Shown piece by piece: positions 1 to 11,719 of a stretch of DNA of 64,000 nucleotides (its first letter is position 1; the number at the start of each line of letters is the position of its first letter). The notes beneath the pieces were generated by a model. That model ran no database searches. It saw nothing but the letters and a program-made list of their open reading frames with translations, and had not been told where the DNA came from. Location: positions 290,946,501-291,010,500 of the forward strand of contig NC_092341.1 in assembly GCF_046630445.1 (NCBI RefSeq), in the 5' to 3' direction. Source of the DNA: Rutidosis leptorrhynchoides (lineage: Eukaryota > Streptophyta > Magnoliopsida > Asterales > Asteraceae). Both the position numbers and the translations under genes were made by a program.

Positions 1-1864
1 GTGAATCAAATTGCCATGGTTTCATATTGAACTCTATTTTATGAATCTAAACAGAAAAAGTATAGGTTTATAGTCGGAAAAATAAGTTACAAGTCATTTT
101 TGTAAAGGTAGTCATTTCAGTCGAAAGAACGACGTCTAGATGACCATTTTAGAAAACATACTTCCACTTTGAGTTTAACCATAATTTTTGGATATAGTTT
201 CATGTTCATAATAAAAATCATTTTCTCAGAATAACAAATTTTAAATCAAAGTTTATCATAGTTTTTAATTAACTAACCCAAAACAGCCCGCGGTGTTACT
301 ACGACGGCGTAAATCCGGTTTTACGGTGTTTTTCGTGTTTCCAGGTTTTAAATCATTAACTTAGCATATCATATAGATATAGAACATGTATTTAGTTGAT
401 TTTAAAAGTCAAGTTAGAAGGATTAACTTTTGTTTGCGAATAAGTTTAGAATTAACTAAACTATGTTCCAGTAATTACAAGTTTAAACCTTCGAATAAGA
501 TAGCTTTATATGTATGAATCGAATGATGTTATGAACATTATTACTACCTTAAGTTCCTTGGATAAACCTACTGGAAAAGATAAAAATGGATCTAGCTTCA
601 ACGGATCCTTGGATGGCTCGAAGTTCTTGAAGCAGAATCATGACACGAAAAACAAGTTCAAGTAAGATCATCACTTGAAATAAGATTGTTATAGTTATAG
701 AAATTGAACCAAAGTTTGAATATGATTATTACCTTGTATTAGAATGATAACCTACTGTAAGACACAAAGATTTCTTGAGGTTGGATGATCACCTTACAAG
801 ATTGGAAGTGAGCTAGCAAACTTGAAAGTATTCTTGATTTTATGAAACTAGAACTTTTGGAATTTATGAAGAACACTTAGAACTTGAAGATAGAACTTGA
901 GAGAGATCAATTAGATGAAGAAAATTGAAGAATGAAAGTGTTTGTAGGTGTTTTTGGTCGTTGGTGTATGGATTAGATATAAAGGATATGTAATTTTGTT
1001 TTCATGTAAATAAGTCATGAATGATTACTCATATTTTTGTAATTTTATGAGATATTTCATGCTAGTTGCCAAATGATGGTTCTCACATGTGTTAGGTGAC
1101 TCACATGGGCTGCTAAGAGCTGATCATTGGAGTGTATATACCAATAGTACATACATCTAAAAGTTGTGTATTGTACGAGTACGAATACGGGTGCATACGA
1201 GTAGAATTGTTGATGAAACTGAACGAGGATGTAATTGTAAGCATTTTTGTTAAGTAGAAGTATTTTGATAAGTGTCTTGAAGTCTTTCAAAAGTGTATGA
1301 ATACATATTAAAACACTACATGTATATACATTTTAACTGAGTCGTTAAGTCATCGTTAGTGGTTACATGTAAGTGTTGTTTTGAAACCTTTAGGTTAACG
1401 ATCTTGTTAAATGTTGTTAACCCAATGTTTATAATATCAAATGAGATTTTAAATTATTATATTATCATGATATTATCATGTATGAATATCTCTTAATATG
1501 ATATATATACATTAAATGCCTTTACAACGATAATCGTTACATATATGTCTCGTTTAAAAATCATTAAGTTCATAGTCTTGTTTTTACATATGTAGTTCAT
1601 TGTTAATATACTTATTGATATTTTTACTTATCATAGTATCATGTTAACTATATATATATCCATATATATGTCATCATATAGTTTTTACAAGTTTTAACGT
1701 TAGTGAATCACCGGTCAACTTGGGTGGTCAATTGTCTATATGAAACATATTTCAATTAATCAAGTCTTAACAAGTTTGATTGATTAACATGTTGGAAACA
1801 TTTAATCATGTAAATATCAATCTCAATTAATATATATAAACATGGAAAAGTTCGGGTCACTACA
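1..1864 (-). repeat. 3' LTR of element A (partial)
   Basis: Matches 9854-11719 almost base for base and ends at CGGGTCACTACA (1853-1864), followed directly by the polypurine tract. About 1.39 kb of this LTR lies outside the window. It has one copy of a U3 unit of about 175 bp that is present twice in element B and in the solo LTR. Confidence 0.95.
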
Positions 1865-1897
1865 GTACCTACCCGTTAAATAAATTTCGTCCCGAAA
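1865..1897 (-). other. Polypurine tract of element A
   Basis: Read on the minus strand this is a purine-rich stretch ending TTAACGGGTAGGTACT, immediately before the 3' LTR. It is the expected primer for plus-strand DNA synthesis. The same motif sits before the 3' LTR of element B and, in near-identical form, in the D-family elements. Confidence 0.8.
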
Positions 1898-1899
1898 TT

Positions 1900-4800
1900 T
1901 TAAGCTGTTGAAGGTGTTGACGAATCTTCTGGAAATAGATGCGGGTATTTCTTCTTCATCTGATCTTCATGCTCCCAGGTGAACTCGGGTCCTCTACGAG
2001 CATTCCATCGAACCTTAACAATTGGTATCTTGTTTTGCTTAAGTCTTTTAACCTCACGATCCATTATTTCGATGGGTTCTTCGATAAATTGTAGTTTTTC
2101 GTTGATTTGGATTTCATCTAACGGAATAGTGAGATCTTCTTTAGCAAAATATTTCTTCAAATTCGAGACGTGGAAAGTGTTATGTACAGCCGCGAGTTGT
2201 TGAGGTAACTCAAGTCGGTAAGCCACTGGTCCGACACGATCAATAATCTTGAATGGTCCAATATACCTTGGATTTAATTTCCCTCGTTTACCAAATCGAA
2301 CAACGCCTTTCCAAGTTGCAACTTTAAGCATGACCATCTCTCCAATTTCAAATTCTATATCTTTTCTTTTAATGTCAGCGTAGCTCTTTTGTCGACTTTG
2401 GGCGGTTTTCAACCGTTGTTGAATTTGGATTATCTTCTCGGCAGTTTCTTGTATAATCTCTGGACCCGTAATCTGTCTATCCCCCACTTCACTCCAACAA
2501 ATCGGAGACCTGCACTTTCTACCATAAAGTGCTTCAAACGGCACCATCTTAATGCTTGAATGGTAGCTGTTGTTGTAGGAAAATTCTGCTAACGGTAGAT
2601 GTCGATCCCAACTGTTTCCAAAATCAATAACACAAGCTCATAGCATGTCTTCAAGCGTTTGTATCGTCCTTTCGCTCTGCCCATCAGTTTGTGGATGATA
2701 GGCAGTACTCATGTCTAGACGAGTTCCCAATGCTTGCTGTAATGTCTGCCAGAATCTTGAAATAAATCTGCCATCCCTATCAGAGATAATAGAGATTGGT
2801 ATTCCATGTCTGGAGACGACTTCCTTCAAATACAGTCATGCTAACTTCTCCATCTTGTCATCTTCTCTTATTGGCAGGAAGTGTGCTGACTTGGTGAGAC
2901 GATCAACTATTACCCAAATAGTATCATAACCACTTGCAGTCCTTGGCAATTTAGTAATGAAATCCATGGTAATGTTTTCCCATTTCCATTCCGGGATTTC
3001 AGGTTGTTGTAGTAGACCTGATGGTTTATGATGTTCAGATTTGACCTTAGAACACGTCAAACATTCTCCTACATATTTAGCAATATCGGCTTTCATACCT
3101 GGCCACCAAAAATGTTTCTTGAGATCCTTGTACATCTTCCCCGTTCCAGGATGTATTGAGTATCTGGTTTTATGAGCTTCTCAAAGTACCATTTCTCTCA
3201 TATCTCCAAATGTTGGTACCCAAATCCTTTCAGCCCTATACCGGGTTCCGTCTTCCCGAATATTAAGATGCTTCTCCGATCCTTTGGGTATTTCATCCTT
3301 TAAATTCCCCTCTTTTAAAACTCCTTGTTGCGCCTCCTTTATTTGAGTAGTAAGGTTATTATGAATCATTATATTCATAGATTTTACTCGAATGGGTTCT
3401 CTATCCTTCCTGCTCAAGGCATCGGCTACCACATTTGCCTTCCCCGGGTGGTAACGAATCTCAAAGTCGTAATCAGTCAACAATTCAATCCACCTACGCT
3501 GCCTCATATTCAATTGTTTCTGATTAAATATGTGTTGAAGACTTTTGTGGTCGGTATATATAATACTTTTGACCCCATATAAGTAGTGCCTCCAAGTCTT
3601 TAATGCAAAAACAACTGCGCCTAATTCCAAATCATGCGTCGTATAATTTTGTTCATGAATCTTCAATTGTCTAGACGCATAAGCAATCACCTTCGTTCGT
3701 TGCATTAATACACAACCGAGACCTTGCTTTGATGCGTCACAATAAATCACAAAATCATCATTCCCTTCAGGCAATGACAATATAGGTGCCGTAGTTAGCT
3801 TTTTCTTCAATAACTGAAACGCTTTCTCTTGTTCATCATTCCATTCAAATTTCTTCCCTTTATGCGTTAATGCAGTCAAGGGTTTTGCTATTCTGAAAAA
3901 GTCTTGGATGAACCTTCTGTAGTAACCAGCTAGTCCTAAAAACTGTCGTATGTGTTTCGGAGTTTTCTGGGTTTCCCACTTTTCAACAGTTTCTATCTTT
4001 GCCGGATCCACCTTAATACCTTCTTTGTTCACTATGTGACCGAGGAATTGAACTTCTTCCAACCAAAATGCACACTTTGAAAACTTAGCGTAAAATTCTT
4101 CCTTCCTCAATACTTCTAACACCTTTCTCAAATGTTCACCGTGTTCTTGGTCATTCTTTGAGTAAATAAGTATGTCATCAATGAAAACAATGACAAACTT
4201 ATCAAGGTATGGTCCACACACTCGGTTCATAAGGTCCATGAACACAGCTGGTGCATTAGTTAAACCAAACGGCATGACCATAAACTCGTAATGACCGTAA
4301 CGTGTTCTGAAAGCAGTCTTTGGAATATCATCTTCTTTCACCCGCATTTGATGATACCCGGAATGTAAGTCAATCTTTGAATAAACAGACGAGCCTTGTA
4401 GTTGATCAAATAAGTCGTCGATTCTCGGTAGTGGGTAACGGTTCTTGATGGTAAGTTTGTTCAACTCTCGGTAGTCGATACACAACCTGAATGTACCATC
4501 TTTCTTCTTGACAAACAAAACAGGAGCTCCCCACGGTGATGTGCTTGGTCGAATGAAACCACGCTCTAAAAGTTCTTGTAATTGGCTTTGCAGTTCTTTC
4601 ATCTCGCTGGGTGCGAGTCTGTAAGGAGCACGAGCTATTGGTGCAGCTCCTGGTACAAGATCTATTTGAAATTCAACGGATCGATGTGGGAGTAATCCCG
4701 GTAATTCTTTCGGAAATACATCGGGAAATTCTTTTGCAATGGGAACATCATTGATGCTCTTTTCTTCAGTTTGTACTTTCTCGACGTGTGCTAGAACGGC

Positions 4801-6477
4801 ATAGCAACCTTTTCTTATTAGTTTTTGTGCCTTCAAATTACTAATAAGATGTAGCTTCGTGTTGCCCTTTTCTCCGTACACCATTAAGGGTTTTCCTTTT
4901 TCTCGTATAATGCGAATTGCATTTTTGTAACAAACGATCTCTGCTTTCACTTCTTTCAACCAGTCCATACCGATTATCACATCAAAACTCCCTAACTCTA
5001 CTGGTATCAAATCAATCTTAAATGTTTCGCTAACCAGTTTAATTTCCCGATTCTGACATATATTATCTGCTGAAATTAATTTACCATTTGCTAATTCAAG
5101 TAAAAATTTACTATCCAAAGGCGTCAATGGACAACTTAATTTAGCACAAAAATCTCTACTCATATAGCTTCTATCCGCACCCGAATCAAATAAAACGTAA
5201 GCAGATTTATTGTCAATAAGAAACGTACACGTAACAAGCTCCGGGTCTTCCTGTGCCTCTGCCGCATTAATATTGAAAACTCTTCCGCGGCCTTGTCCAT
5301 TCGTGTTCTCCTGGTTCGGGTAATTTCTAATAATGTGGCCCGGTTTTCCACATTTATAACAAACTACATTGGCATAACTTGCTCCGACACTACTAGCTCC
5401 GCCATTACTCGTTCCGACACCATTTGTTCCTTTCGTTCTGTTAACCCCTGGTCCGTAGACCTCACACTTCGCCGCGCTATGACCATTTCTTTTACACTTG
5501 TTGCAAAATTTGGTGTAGAACCCCGAGTGATACTTTTCACACCTTTGGCATAGCTGCTTCTGATTGTTGTTGTTGTTGTTACGGTTGTTATTGTTGTTGG
5601 GATGATTGTTGTAGTTGCTGTTGTTGTTGTTGTTGTTGTTGTTGTGCCGTTTGTTGTAGTTGCGATTGATGTTGCGATTGTTGGGATAATTGTTGCGATT
5701 ATTGTTGTAATTGTTGTTGTTGTTGTATTGGTGATTCTTATCACCGTTTTCCTCCCACTTTCTTTTGACTTGCTTCACATTGGCCTCTTCAGCAGTCTGT
5801 TCTTTAATTCTTTCTTCAATCTGGTTCACTAGTTTGTGAGCCATTCTACATGCCTGTTGTATGGAGGCGGGCTCGTGTGAACTTATATCTTCTTGGATTC
5901 TTTCCGGTAATCCTTTCACAAACGCGTCGATCTTCTCTTCCTCATCTTCGAATGCTCCCGGACACAATAGGCACAATTCTGTGAATCGTCTTTCGTACGT
6001 GGTAATATCAAATCCTTGGGTTCGTAACCCTCTAAGTTCTGTCTTGAGCTTATTGACCTCGGTTCTGGGACGGTACTTCTCGTTCATCAAGTGCTTGAAT
6101 GCTGACCACGGTAGTGTGTACGCATCGTCTTGTCCCACTTGCTCTAGATAGGTATTCCACCATGTTAACGCAGAACCTGTGAAGGTATGCGTAGCGTACT
6201 TCACTTTGTCCTCTTCAGTACACTTACTTATGGCAAACACCGATTCGACCTTCTCGGTCCACCGTTTCAATCCGATCGGTCCTTCGGTTCCATCAAATTC
6301 CAAAGGTTTGCAGGCAGTGAATTCTTTGTAGGTGCATCCTACACGATTTCCTGTACTGCTAGATCCAAGGTTATTGTTGGTATGTAGCGCAGCCTGTACT
6401 GCGGCTATGTTTGAAGCTAGAAAAGTACGGAATTCCTCTTCATTCATATTCACGGTGTGTCGAGTAGTCGGTGCCAT
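1900..6477 (-). pseudogene. gag-pol polyprotein of element A, three in-frame stops
   Basis: One continuous frame of about 1,525 codons encodes the capsid and replication enzymes of the retrotransposon. I chose the Met of MAPTTRH (ATG at 6475-6477) as start because of its better context; an in-frame Met lies 12 codons upstream. In order: gag core, an Asn-rich linker (about 5560-5735), CCHC knuckles, protease (DSGAD), RT (FIDDIL), RNase H (CDASKQG), integrase with HHCC and D,D35E, a GPY/F-like segment and a chromodomain-like C-terminus. Breaks: stops at 3181-3183 (AGA in B), 2836-2838 and 2638-2640 (both CGA in B, so CpG decay). The second knuckle has lost its last Cys (Tyr, codon 5320-5322) and the RT motif reads DLHSGYHQ where B has DLRSGYHQ. 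It cannot make a full integrase without readthrough. Confidence 0.93.
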
Positions 6478-6818
6478 TTCCTTCAAAATAGTCAAATGGA
6501 ACAAGTTAATCATACAGAATATTAAGAGTAGTTAATAGTATTTCGTAGCATAATATGAACTCATTTATAAAAGCTTTTTCTTCATATTAGCGTTTTATAA
6601 GTTTAAATTCGGGTAGTACCTACCCGTTAAGTTCATACTTAGTAGCTAATATACAATTCAACTACTACAATTCTATATGAAAAACTGATTATAATAATAT
6701 TTCGCGTTCAAACTTTTACACAATATTTTACAAACTTACAATACCGCTTATTTTACATATAGCATGAAATATAGCACACAATAAATTTGATACAAGATGG
6801 TTGTGAAGATAATTCTAG
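6478..6818 (-). other. Spacer between F-box ORF and gag, with internal PPT-like motif
   Basis: No ORF of note. The minus strand of 6615-6630 reads TTAACGGGTAGGTACT, identical to the 16-mer that primes the plus strand at the 3' LTR. Element B has the same motif at 18368-18383. It could be a second (central) polypurine tract or a relic of a recombination that brought in the upstream ORFs; neither is shown. Confidence 0.55.
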
Positions 6819-7499
6819 CTAGTACACAAGTCGTTCAGCAAAGGCAATAAAGACACGTAATTCATACGTCCAGAAACAAGTCATGCATTCTGGTTTTACT
6901 AGGATTACTTCCCATCCTTGGTCTTGTGGAACATAACCGTTATGACCATTGATAAGACAGCGTGTTGTAACGTCGTCAAAGGGACGAGGGTTATGTAATG
7001 TCCTGTCCCGTAACAATCTAAAAACCTCATTTCTTACCCCAATTACCGACTCCGTCACTTGTAGGAACGTTTTGTTTAATAGTTGTAGCCCGATGTTCTT
7101 GTTCTCACTTTGGTGAGAAGCGAACATTACTAATCCGTAAGCATAACATGCTTCTTTATGTTGCATGTTAGCCGCTTTTTCTAAATCACGAAGTCCAATA
7201 TTCGGATATATTGAGTCAAAATAATTTCTTAACCCATTGCGTAAAATAGCATTTGGGTTCCCCGCAATATATGCGTCAAAGTAAACACATCGTAACTTAT
7301 GGATTTCCCAATGTGATATCCCCCATCTTTCGAACGAAAGCCTTTTATAAACCAAGGCATTCTTGGAACGTTCTTCGAATGTCTTACAAACTGATCTCGC
7401 CTTAAATAGTTGTGCCGAAGAATTCTGACCGACTCTAGACAAGATTTCATCAATCATGTCTCCGGGTAGGTCTTTTAAAATATTGGGTTGTCTATCCAT
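6819..7499 (-). CDS. F-box protein (At2g35280-like) carried by retrotransposon A
   Basis: Intact 226-codon ORF in sense with gag-pol, starting MDRQPNILKDLPGDMIDEIL. Residues about 8-50 fit the F-box: the LP start, EILSRV, then ARSVCKTF and the RLSFER end. F-box proteins bind SKP1 and bring substrates to SCF ubiquitin ligases, so that is the expected role. Residues about 105-140 (EKAANMQHKEACYAYGLVMF and following) resemble the Sel1/TPR-like repeat found in plant F-box proteins of the At2g35280 type. It lies between the acidic ORF and gag and has no promoter of its own that I can see, so it would be made from the genomic RNA or a subgenomic or spliced RNA. The copy in element B occupies the same place, so the gene belongs to the family. 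Substrate unknown. Confidence 0.82.
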   Translation of the reverse strand: MDRQPNILKDLPGDMIDEILSRVGQNSSAQLFKARSVCKTFEERSKNALVYKRLSFERWGISHWEIHKLRCVYFDAYIAGNPNAILRNGLRNYFDSIYPNIGLRDLEKAANMQHKEACYAYGLVMFASHQSENKNIGLQLLNKTFLQVTESVIGVRNEVFRLLRDRTLHNPRPFDDVTTRCLINGHNGYVPQDQGWEVILVKPECMTCFWTYELRVFIAFAERLVY

Positions 7500-7640
7500 T
7501 TTGTGTTTTTATACTGTAAAATATACAAGAGTTAGATTCATAAAAAAATACTTATTAATACAAGCAATTTTTTTTTTACATATATCATAAAGAATAAGCA
7601 CACTATATTACATATATTACACCACACGAATACAACTATC

Positions 7641-8255
7641 TTATTCCGACTCGCTTGTTTCTTCTTCTTCGGTTTTGGTTCGTTTTGCCAAGTTTCTAGG
7701 GATATATGATGTTCCCCTAATACGAGTCGTCGTTTTCCACATTGGTTTAGAAAAACCTGGTGGTTTAGAGGTTCCCGGGTCATTGTTACAACTTAAGGAC
7801 TTCGGGGGTTGACGATACATATAAAGTTCATCGGGGTTGGAATTAGATTTCTCTATTTTTATGCCCTTTCCCTTATTATTTTCTTTTGCCTTTTTAAATT
7901 CAGTTGGGGTAATTTCTATAACATCATCGGAATTCTCGTCGGATTCCGATTCATCGGAGAATTGGTAATCATCCCAATATTTTGCTTCCTTGGCGGAAAC
8001 ACCATTGACCATAATTAACCTTGGTCGGTTGGTTGAGGATTTTCTTTTACTTAACCGTTTTATTATTTCCCCCACCGGTTCTATTTCTTCATCCGGTTCC
8101 GATTCTTCTTCCGGTTCCGATTCTTCTTCCGGTTCCGACTCTTCTTCCGGTTCCTCTTCGGGAACTTGTGAATCAGTCCACGAATCATTCCAATTTACAT
8201 TTGACTCTTCATTATTATTAGGTGAGTCAATGGGACTTGTTCTAGAGGTAGACAT
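7641..8255 (-). CDS. Acidic low-complexity protein, first ORF after the 5' LTR (element A)
   Basis: Intact 204-codon ORF starting MSTSRTSPIDSPNNNEESN, about 210 bp downstream of the 5' LTR, so it would be the first ORF on the genomic RNA. The N-terminal third carries an imperfect EPEEES repeat (about 18 bp period in DNA). Basic patches (KRLSKRKSS, LAKRTKTEEE) could be nuclear localisation signals. A second acidic run (SDESESDEN) and a conserved part with RQPPKSLSC and TSYIPRNLAKR follow. I do not recognise a family. The copy in element B is also open and the same length, with about a dozen replacements. A chaperone, chromatin or silencing-related role is only speculation. Confidence 0.75.
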   Translation of the reverse strand: MSTSRTSPIDSPNNNEESNVNWNDSWTDSQVPEEEPEEESEPEEESEPEEESEPDEEIEPVGEIIKRLSKRKSSTNRPRLIMVNGVSAKEAKYWDDYQFSDESESDENSDDVIEITPTEFKKAKENNKGKGIKIEKSNSNPDELYMYRQPPKSLSCNNDPGTSKPPGFSKPMWKTTTRIRGTSYIPRNLAKRTKTEEEETSESE

Positions 8256-8445
8256 CTATCACATAATATCAAACGCGTTAAGAGATTAATATATCACATA
8301 ATATTCACATGTTAAAAATATATAGTTTCCAACAAAATTTGTTAAGCAATCATTTTTCAAGTAAACACGGTCGAAGTCCAGACTCACTAATGCATCCTAA
8401 CAAACTCGATAAGACACACTAATGCAAAATTCTAGTTCTCTAAGA

Positions 8446-8464
8446 CCAACGCTCGGATACCAAC
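8446..8464 (-). other. Primer-binding site of element A (initiator Met tRNA type)
   Basis: The minus strand just inside the 5' LTR reads GTTGGTATCCGAGCGTTGG. It matches the TGGTATCAGAGC typical of plant initiator-Met-tRNA primer sites except for one base (C for A). Confidence 0.8.
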
Positions 8465-11400
8465 TGAAATGTCCCGTTCTTATTGATTAAAAACGTTCCA
8501 TATTAATTGATTTCGTTGCGAGGTTTTGACCTCTATATGAGACGTTTTTCAAAGACTGCATTCATTTTAAAACAAACCATAACCTTTATTTCATCAATAA
8601 AGGTTTAAAAAGCTTTACGTAGATTATCAAATAATGATAATCTAAAATATCCTGTTTACACACAACCATTACATAATGGTTTACAATACAAATATGTTAC
8701 AACAAAATAAGTTTCTTGAATGCAGTTTTTACACAATATCATACAAGCATGGACTCCAAATCTCGTCCTTATTTAAGTATGCGACAGCGGAAGCTCTTAA
8801 TAATCACCTGAGAATAAACATGCTTAAAACGTCAACAAAAATGTTGGTGAGTTATAGGTTTAACCTATATATATATCAAAGCATAATAATAGACCACAAG
8901 ATTTCATATTTCAATACACATCCCATACATAGAGATAAAAATCATTCATATGGTGAACACCTGGTAACCGACATTAACAAGATGCATATATAAGAATATC
9001 CCCATCATTCCGGGACACCCTTCGGATATGATATAAATTTCGAAGTACTAAAGCATCCGGTACTTTGGATGGGGTTTGCTAGGCCCAATAGATCTATCTT
9101 TAGGATTCGCGTCAATTAGGGTGTCTGTTCCCTAATTCTTAGATTACCAGACTTAATAAAAAGGGGCATATTCGATTTCGATAATTCAACCATAGAATGT
9201 AGTTTCACGTACTTGTGTCTATTTTGTAAATCATTTATAAAACCTGCATGTATTCTCATCCCAAAAATATTAGATTTTAAAAGTGGGACTATAACTCACT
9301 TTCACAGATTTTTACTTCGTCGGGAAGTAAGACTTAGCCACTGGTTGATTCACGAACCTATAACAATATATACATATATATCAAAGTATGTTCAAAATAT
9401 ATTTACAACACTTTTAATATATTTTGATGTTTTAAGTTTATTAAGTCAGCTGTCCTCGTTAGTAACCTACAACTAGTTGTCCACAGTTAGATGTACAGAA
9501 ATAAATCGATAAATATTATCTTGAATCAATCCACGACCCAGTGTATACGTATCTCAGTATTGATCACAACTCAAACTATATATATTTTGGAATCAACCTC
9601 AACCCTGTATAGCTAACTCCAACATTCACATATAGAGTGTCTATGGTTGTTCCGAAATATATATAGATGTGTCGACATGATAGGTCAAAACATTGTATAC
9701 GTGTCTATGGTATCTCAAGATTACATAATATACAATACAAGTTGATTAAGTTATGGTTGGAATAGATTTGTTACCAATTTTCACGTAGCTAAAATGAGAA
9801 AAATTATCCAATCTTGTTTTACCTATAACTTCTACATTTTAAGTCCGTTTTGAGTGAATCAAATTGCTATGGTTTCATATTGAAATCTATTTTATGAATC
9901 TAAACAGAAAAAGTATAGGTTTATAGTCAGAAAAATAAGTTACAAGTCGTTTTTGTAAAGGTAGTCATTTCAGTCGAAAGAACGACGTCTAGATGACCAT
10001 TTTAGAAAACATACTTCCACTTTGAGTTTTACCATAATTTTTGGATATAGTTTCATGTTCATAATAAAAATCATTTTCTCAGAATAACAAATTTTAAATC
10101 AAAGTTTATCATAGTTTTTAATTAACTAACCCAAAACAGCCCGCGGTGTTACTACGACGGCGTAAATCCGGTTTTACGGTGTTTTTCGTGTTTCCAGGTT
10201 TTAAATCATTAAGTTAGCATATCATATAGATATAGAACATGTGTTTAGTTGATTTTAAAAGTCAAGTTAGAAGAATTAACTTTTGTTTGCGAATAAGTTT
10301 AGAATTAACTAAACTATGTTCTAGTAATTACAAGTTTAAATCTTCGAATAAGATAGCTTTATATGTATGAATCGAATGATGTTATGAACATCATTACTAC
10401 CTTAAGTTCCTTGGATAAACCTACTGGAAAAGAGAAAAATGGATCTAGCTTCAACGGATCCTTGGATGGCTCGAAGTTCTTGAAGCAGAATCATGACACG
10501 AAAAACAAGTTCAAGTAAGATCATCACTTGAAATAAGATTGTTATAGTTATACAAATTGAACCAAAGTTTGAATATGATTATTACCTTGTATTAGAATGA
10601 TAACCTACTGTAAGACACAAAGATTTCTTGAGGTTGGATGATCACCTTACAAGATTGGAAGTGAGCTAGCAAACTTGAAAGTATTCTTGATTTTATGAAA
10701 CTAGAACTTTTGGAATTTATGAAGAACACTTAGAACTTGAAGATAGAACTTGAGAGAGATCAATTAGATGAAGAAAATTGAAGAATGAAAGTGTTTGTAG
10801 GTGTTTTTGGTCGTTGGTGTATGGATTAGATATAAAGGATATGTAATTTTGTTATCACGTAAATAAGTTATGAATGATTACTCATATTTTTGTAATTTTA
10901 TGAGATATTTCATGCTAGTTGCCAAATGATGGTTCCCACATGTGTTAGGTGACTCACATGGGCTGCTAAGAGCTGATCATTGGAGTGTATATACCAATAG
11001 TACATACATCTAAAAGCTGTGTATTGTACGAGTACGAATACGGGTGCATACGAGTAGAATTGTTGATGAAACTGAACGAGGATGTAATTGTAAGCATTTT
11101 TGTTAAGTAGAAGTATTTTTATAAGTGTCTTGAAGTCTTTCAAAAGTGTATGAATACATATTAAAACACTACATGTATATACATTTTAACTGAGTCGTTA
11201 AGTCATCGTTAGTGGTTACATGTAAGTGTTGTTTTGAAACCTTTAGGTTAACGATCTTGTTAAATGTTGTTAACCCAATGTTTATAATATCAAATGAGAT
11301 TTTAAATTATTATATTATCATGATATTATCATGTATGAATATCTCTTAATATGATATATATACATTAAATGTCTTTACAACGATAATCGTTACATATATG

Positions 11401-11719
11401 TCTCGTTTAAAAATCATTAAGTTAGTAGTCTTGTTTTTACATATGTAGTTCATTGTTAATAGACTTATTGATATGTTTACTTATCATAGTATCATGTTAA
11501 CTATATATATATATCCATATATATGTCATCATATAGTTTTTACAAGTTTTAACGTTAGTTAATCACCGGTCAACTTGGGTGGTCAATTGTCTATATGAAA
11601 CATATTCCAATTAATCAAGTCTTAACAAGTTTGATTGCTTAACATGTTGGAAACATTTAATCATGTAAATATCAATCTCAATTAATATATATAAACATAG
11701 AAAAGTTCGGGTCACTACA
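8465..11719 (-). repeat. 5' LTR of element A (3,255 bp)
   Basis: Bounded by TGAAATGTCCCG (8465) and CGGGTCACTACA (ends 11719) as read on the plus strand. It carries a possible TATA box (minus strand CTTTATATCTA near 10840), then a pyrimidine-rich leader. It has one U3 unit with the palindrome-like AACGATTATCGTT, where B has two. Short ORFs inside it (a 77-codon one at 10910-11143 and antisense ones) are probably chance. Confidence 0.95.

Larger units (their letters stand above)
1..11719 (-). mobile_element. Ty3-gypsy (Tekay/Del-like chromovirus) element A, left end outside window
   Basis: On the minus strand the order is 5' LTR (8465-11719), primer site, acidic ORF, F-box ORF, gag-pol, polypurine tract, 3' LTR (1-1864, cut by the window edge). 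LTR ends are TGTAGTGACCCG and GGGACATTTCA. The single gag-pol reading frame has the order gag, protease, RT, RNase H, integrase and a C-terminal chromodomain-like segment, which with LTRs over 3 kb fits the Tekay/Del lineage (inference). The two LTRs look about 98% identical over the few hundred bases I compared by eye, so the insertion is recent. The base 3' of the right LTR starts TAAAC; the matching duplication would lie left of the window. The element sits just upstream of a LINE ORF2 and opposes element B head to head. Confidence 0.93.

Noticed and set aside
5602-5832. Val-rich plus-strand ORF over the gag Asn linker
   Set aside because: It is the reverse-strand reading of an AAC/GTT repeat inside gag.
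7990-8289. Ser-rich ORF opposite the acidic ORF
   Set aside because: It mirrors the codon repeat of the acidic ORF; no promoter or domain.
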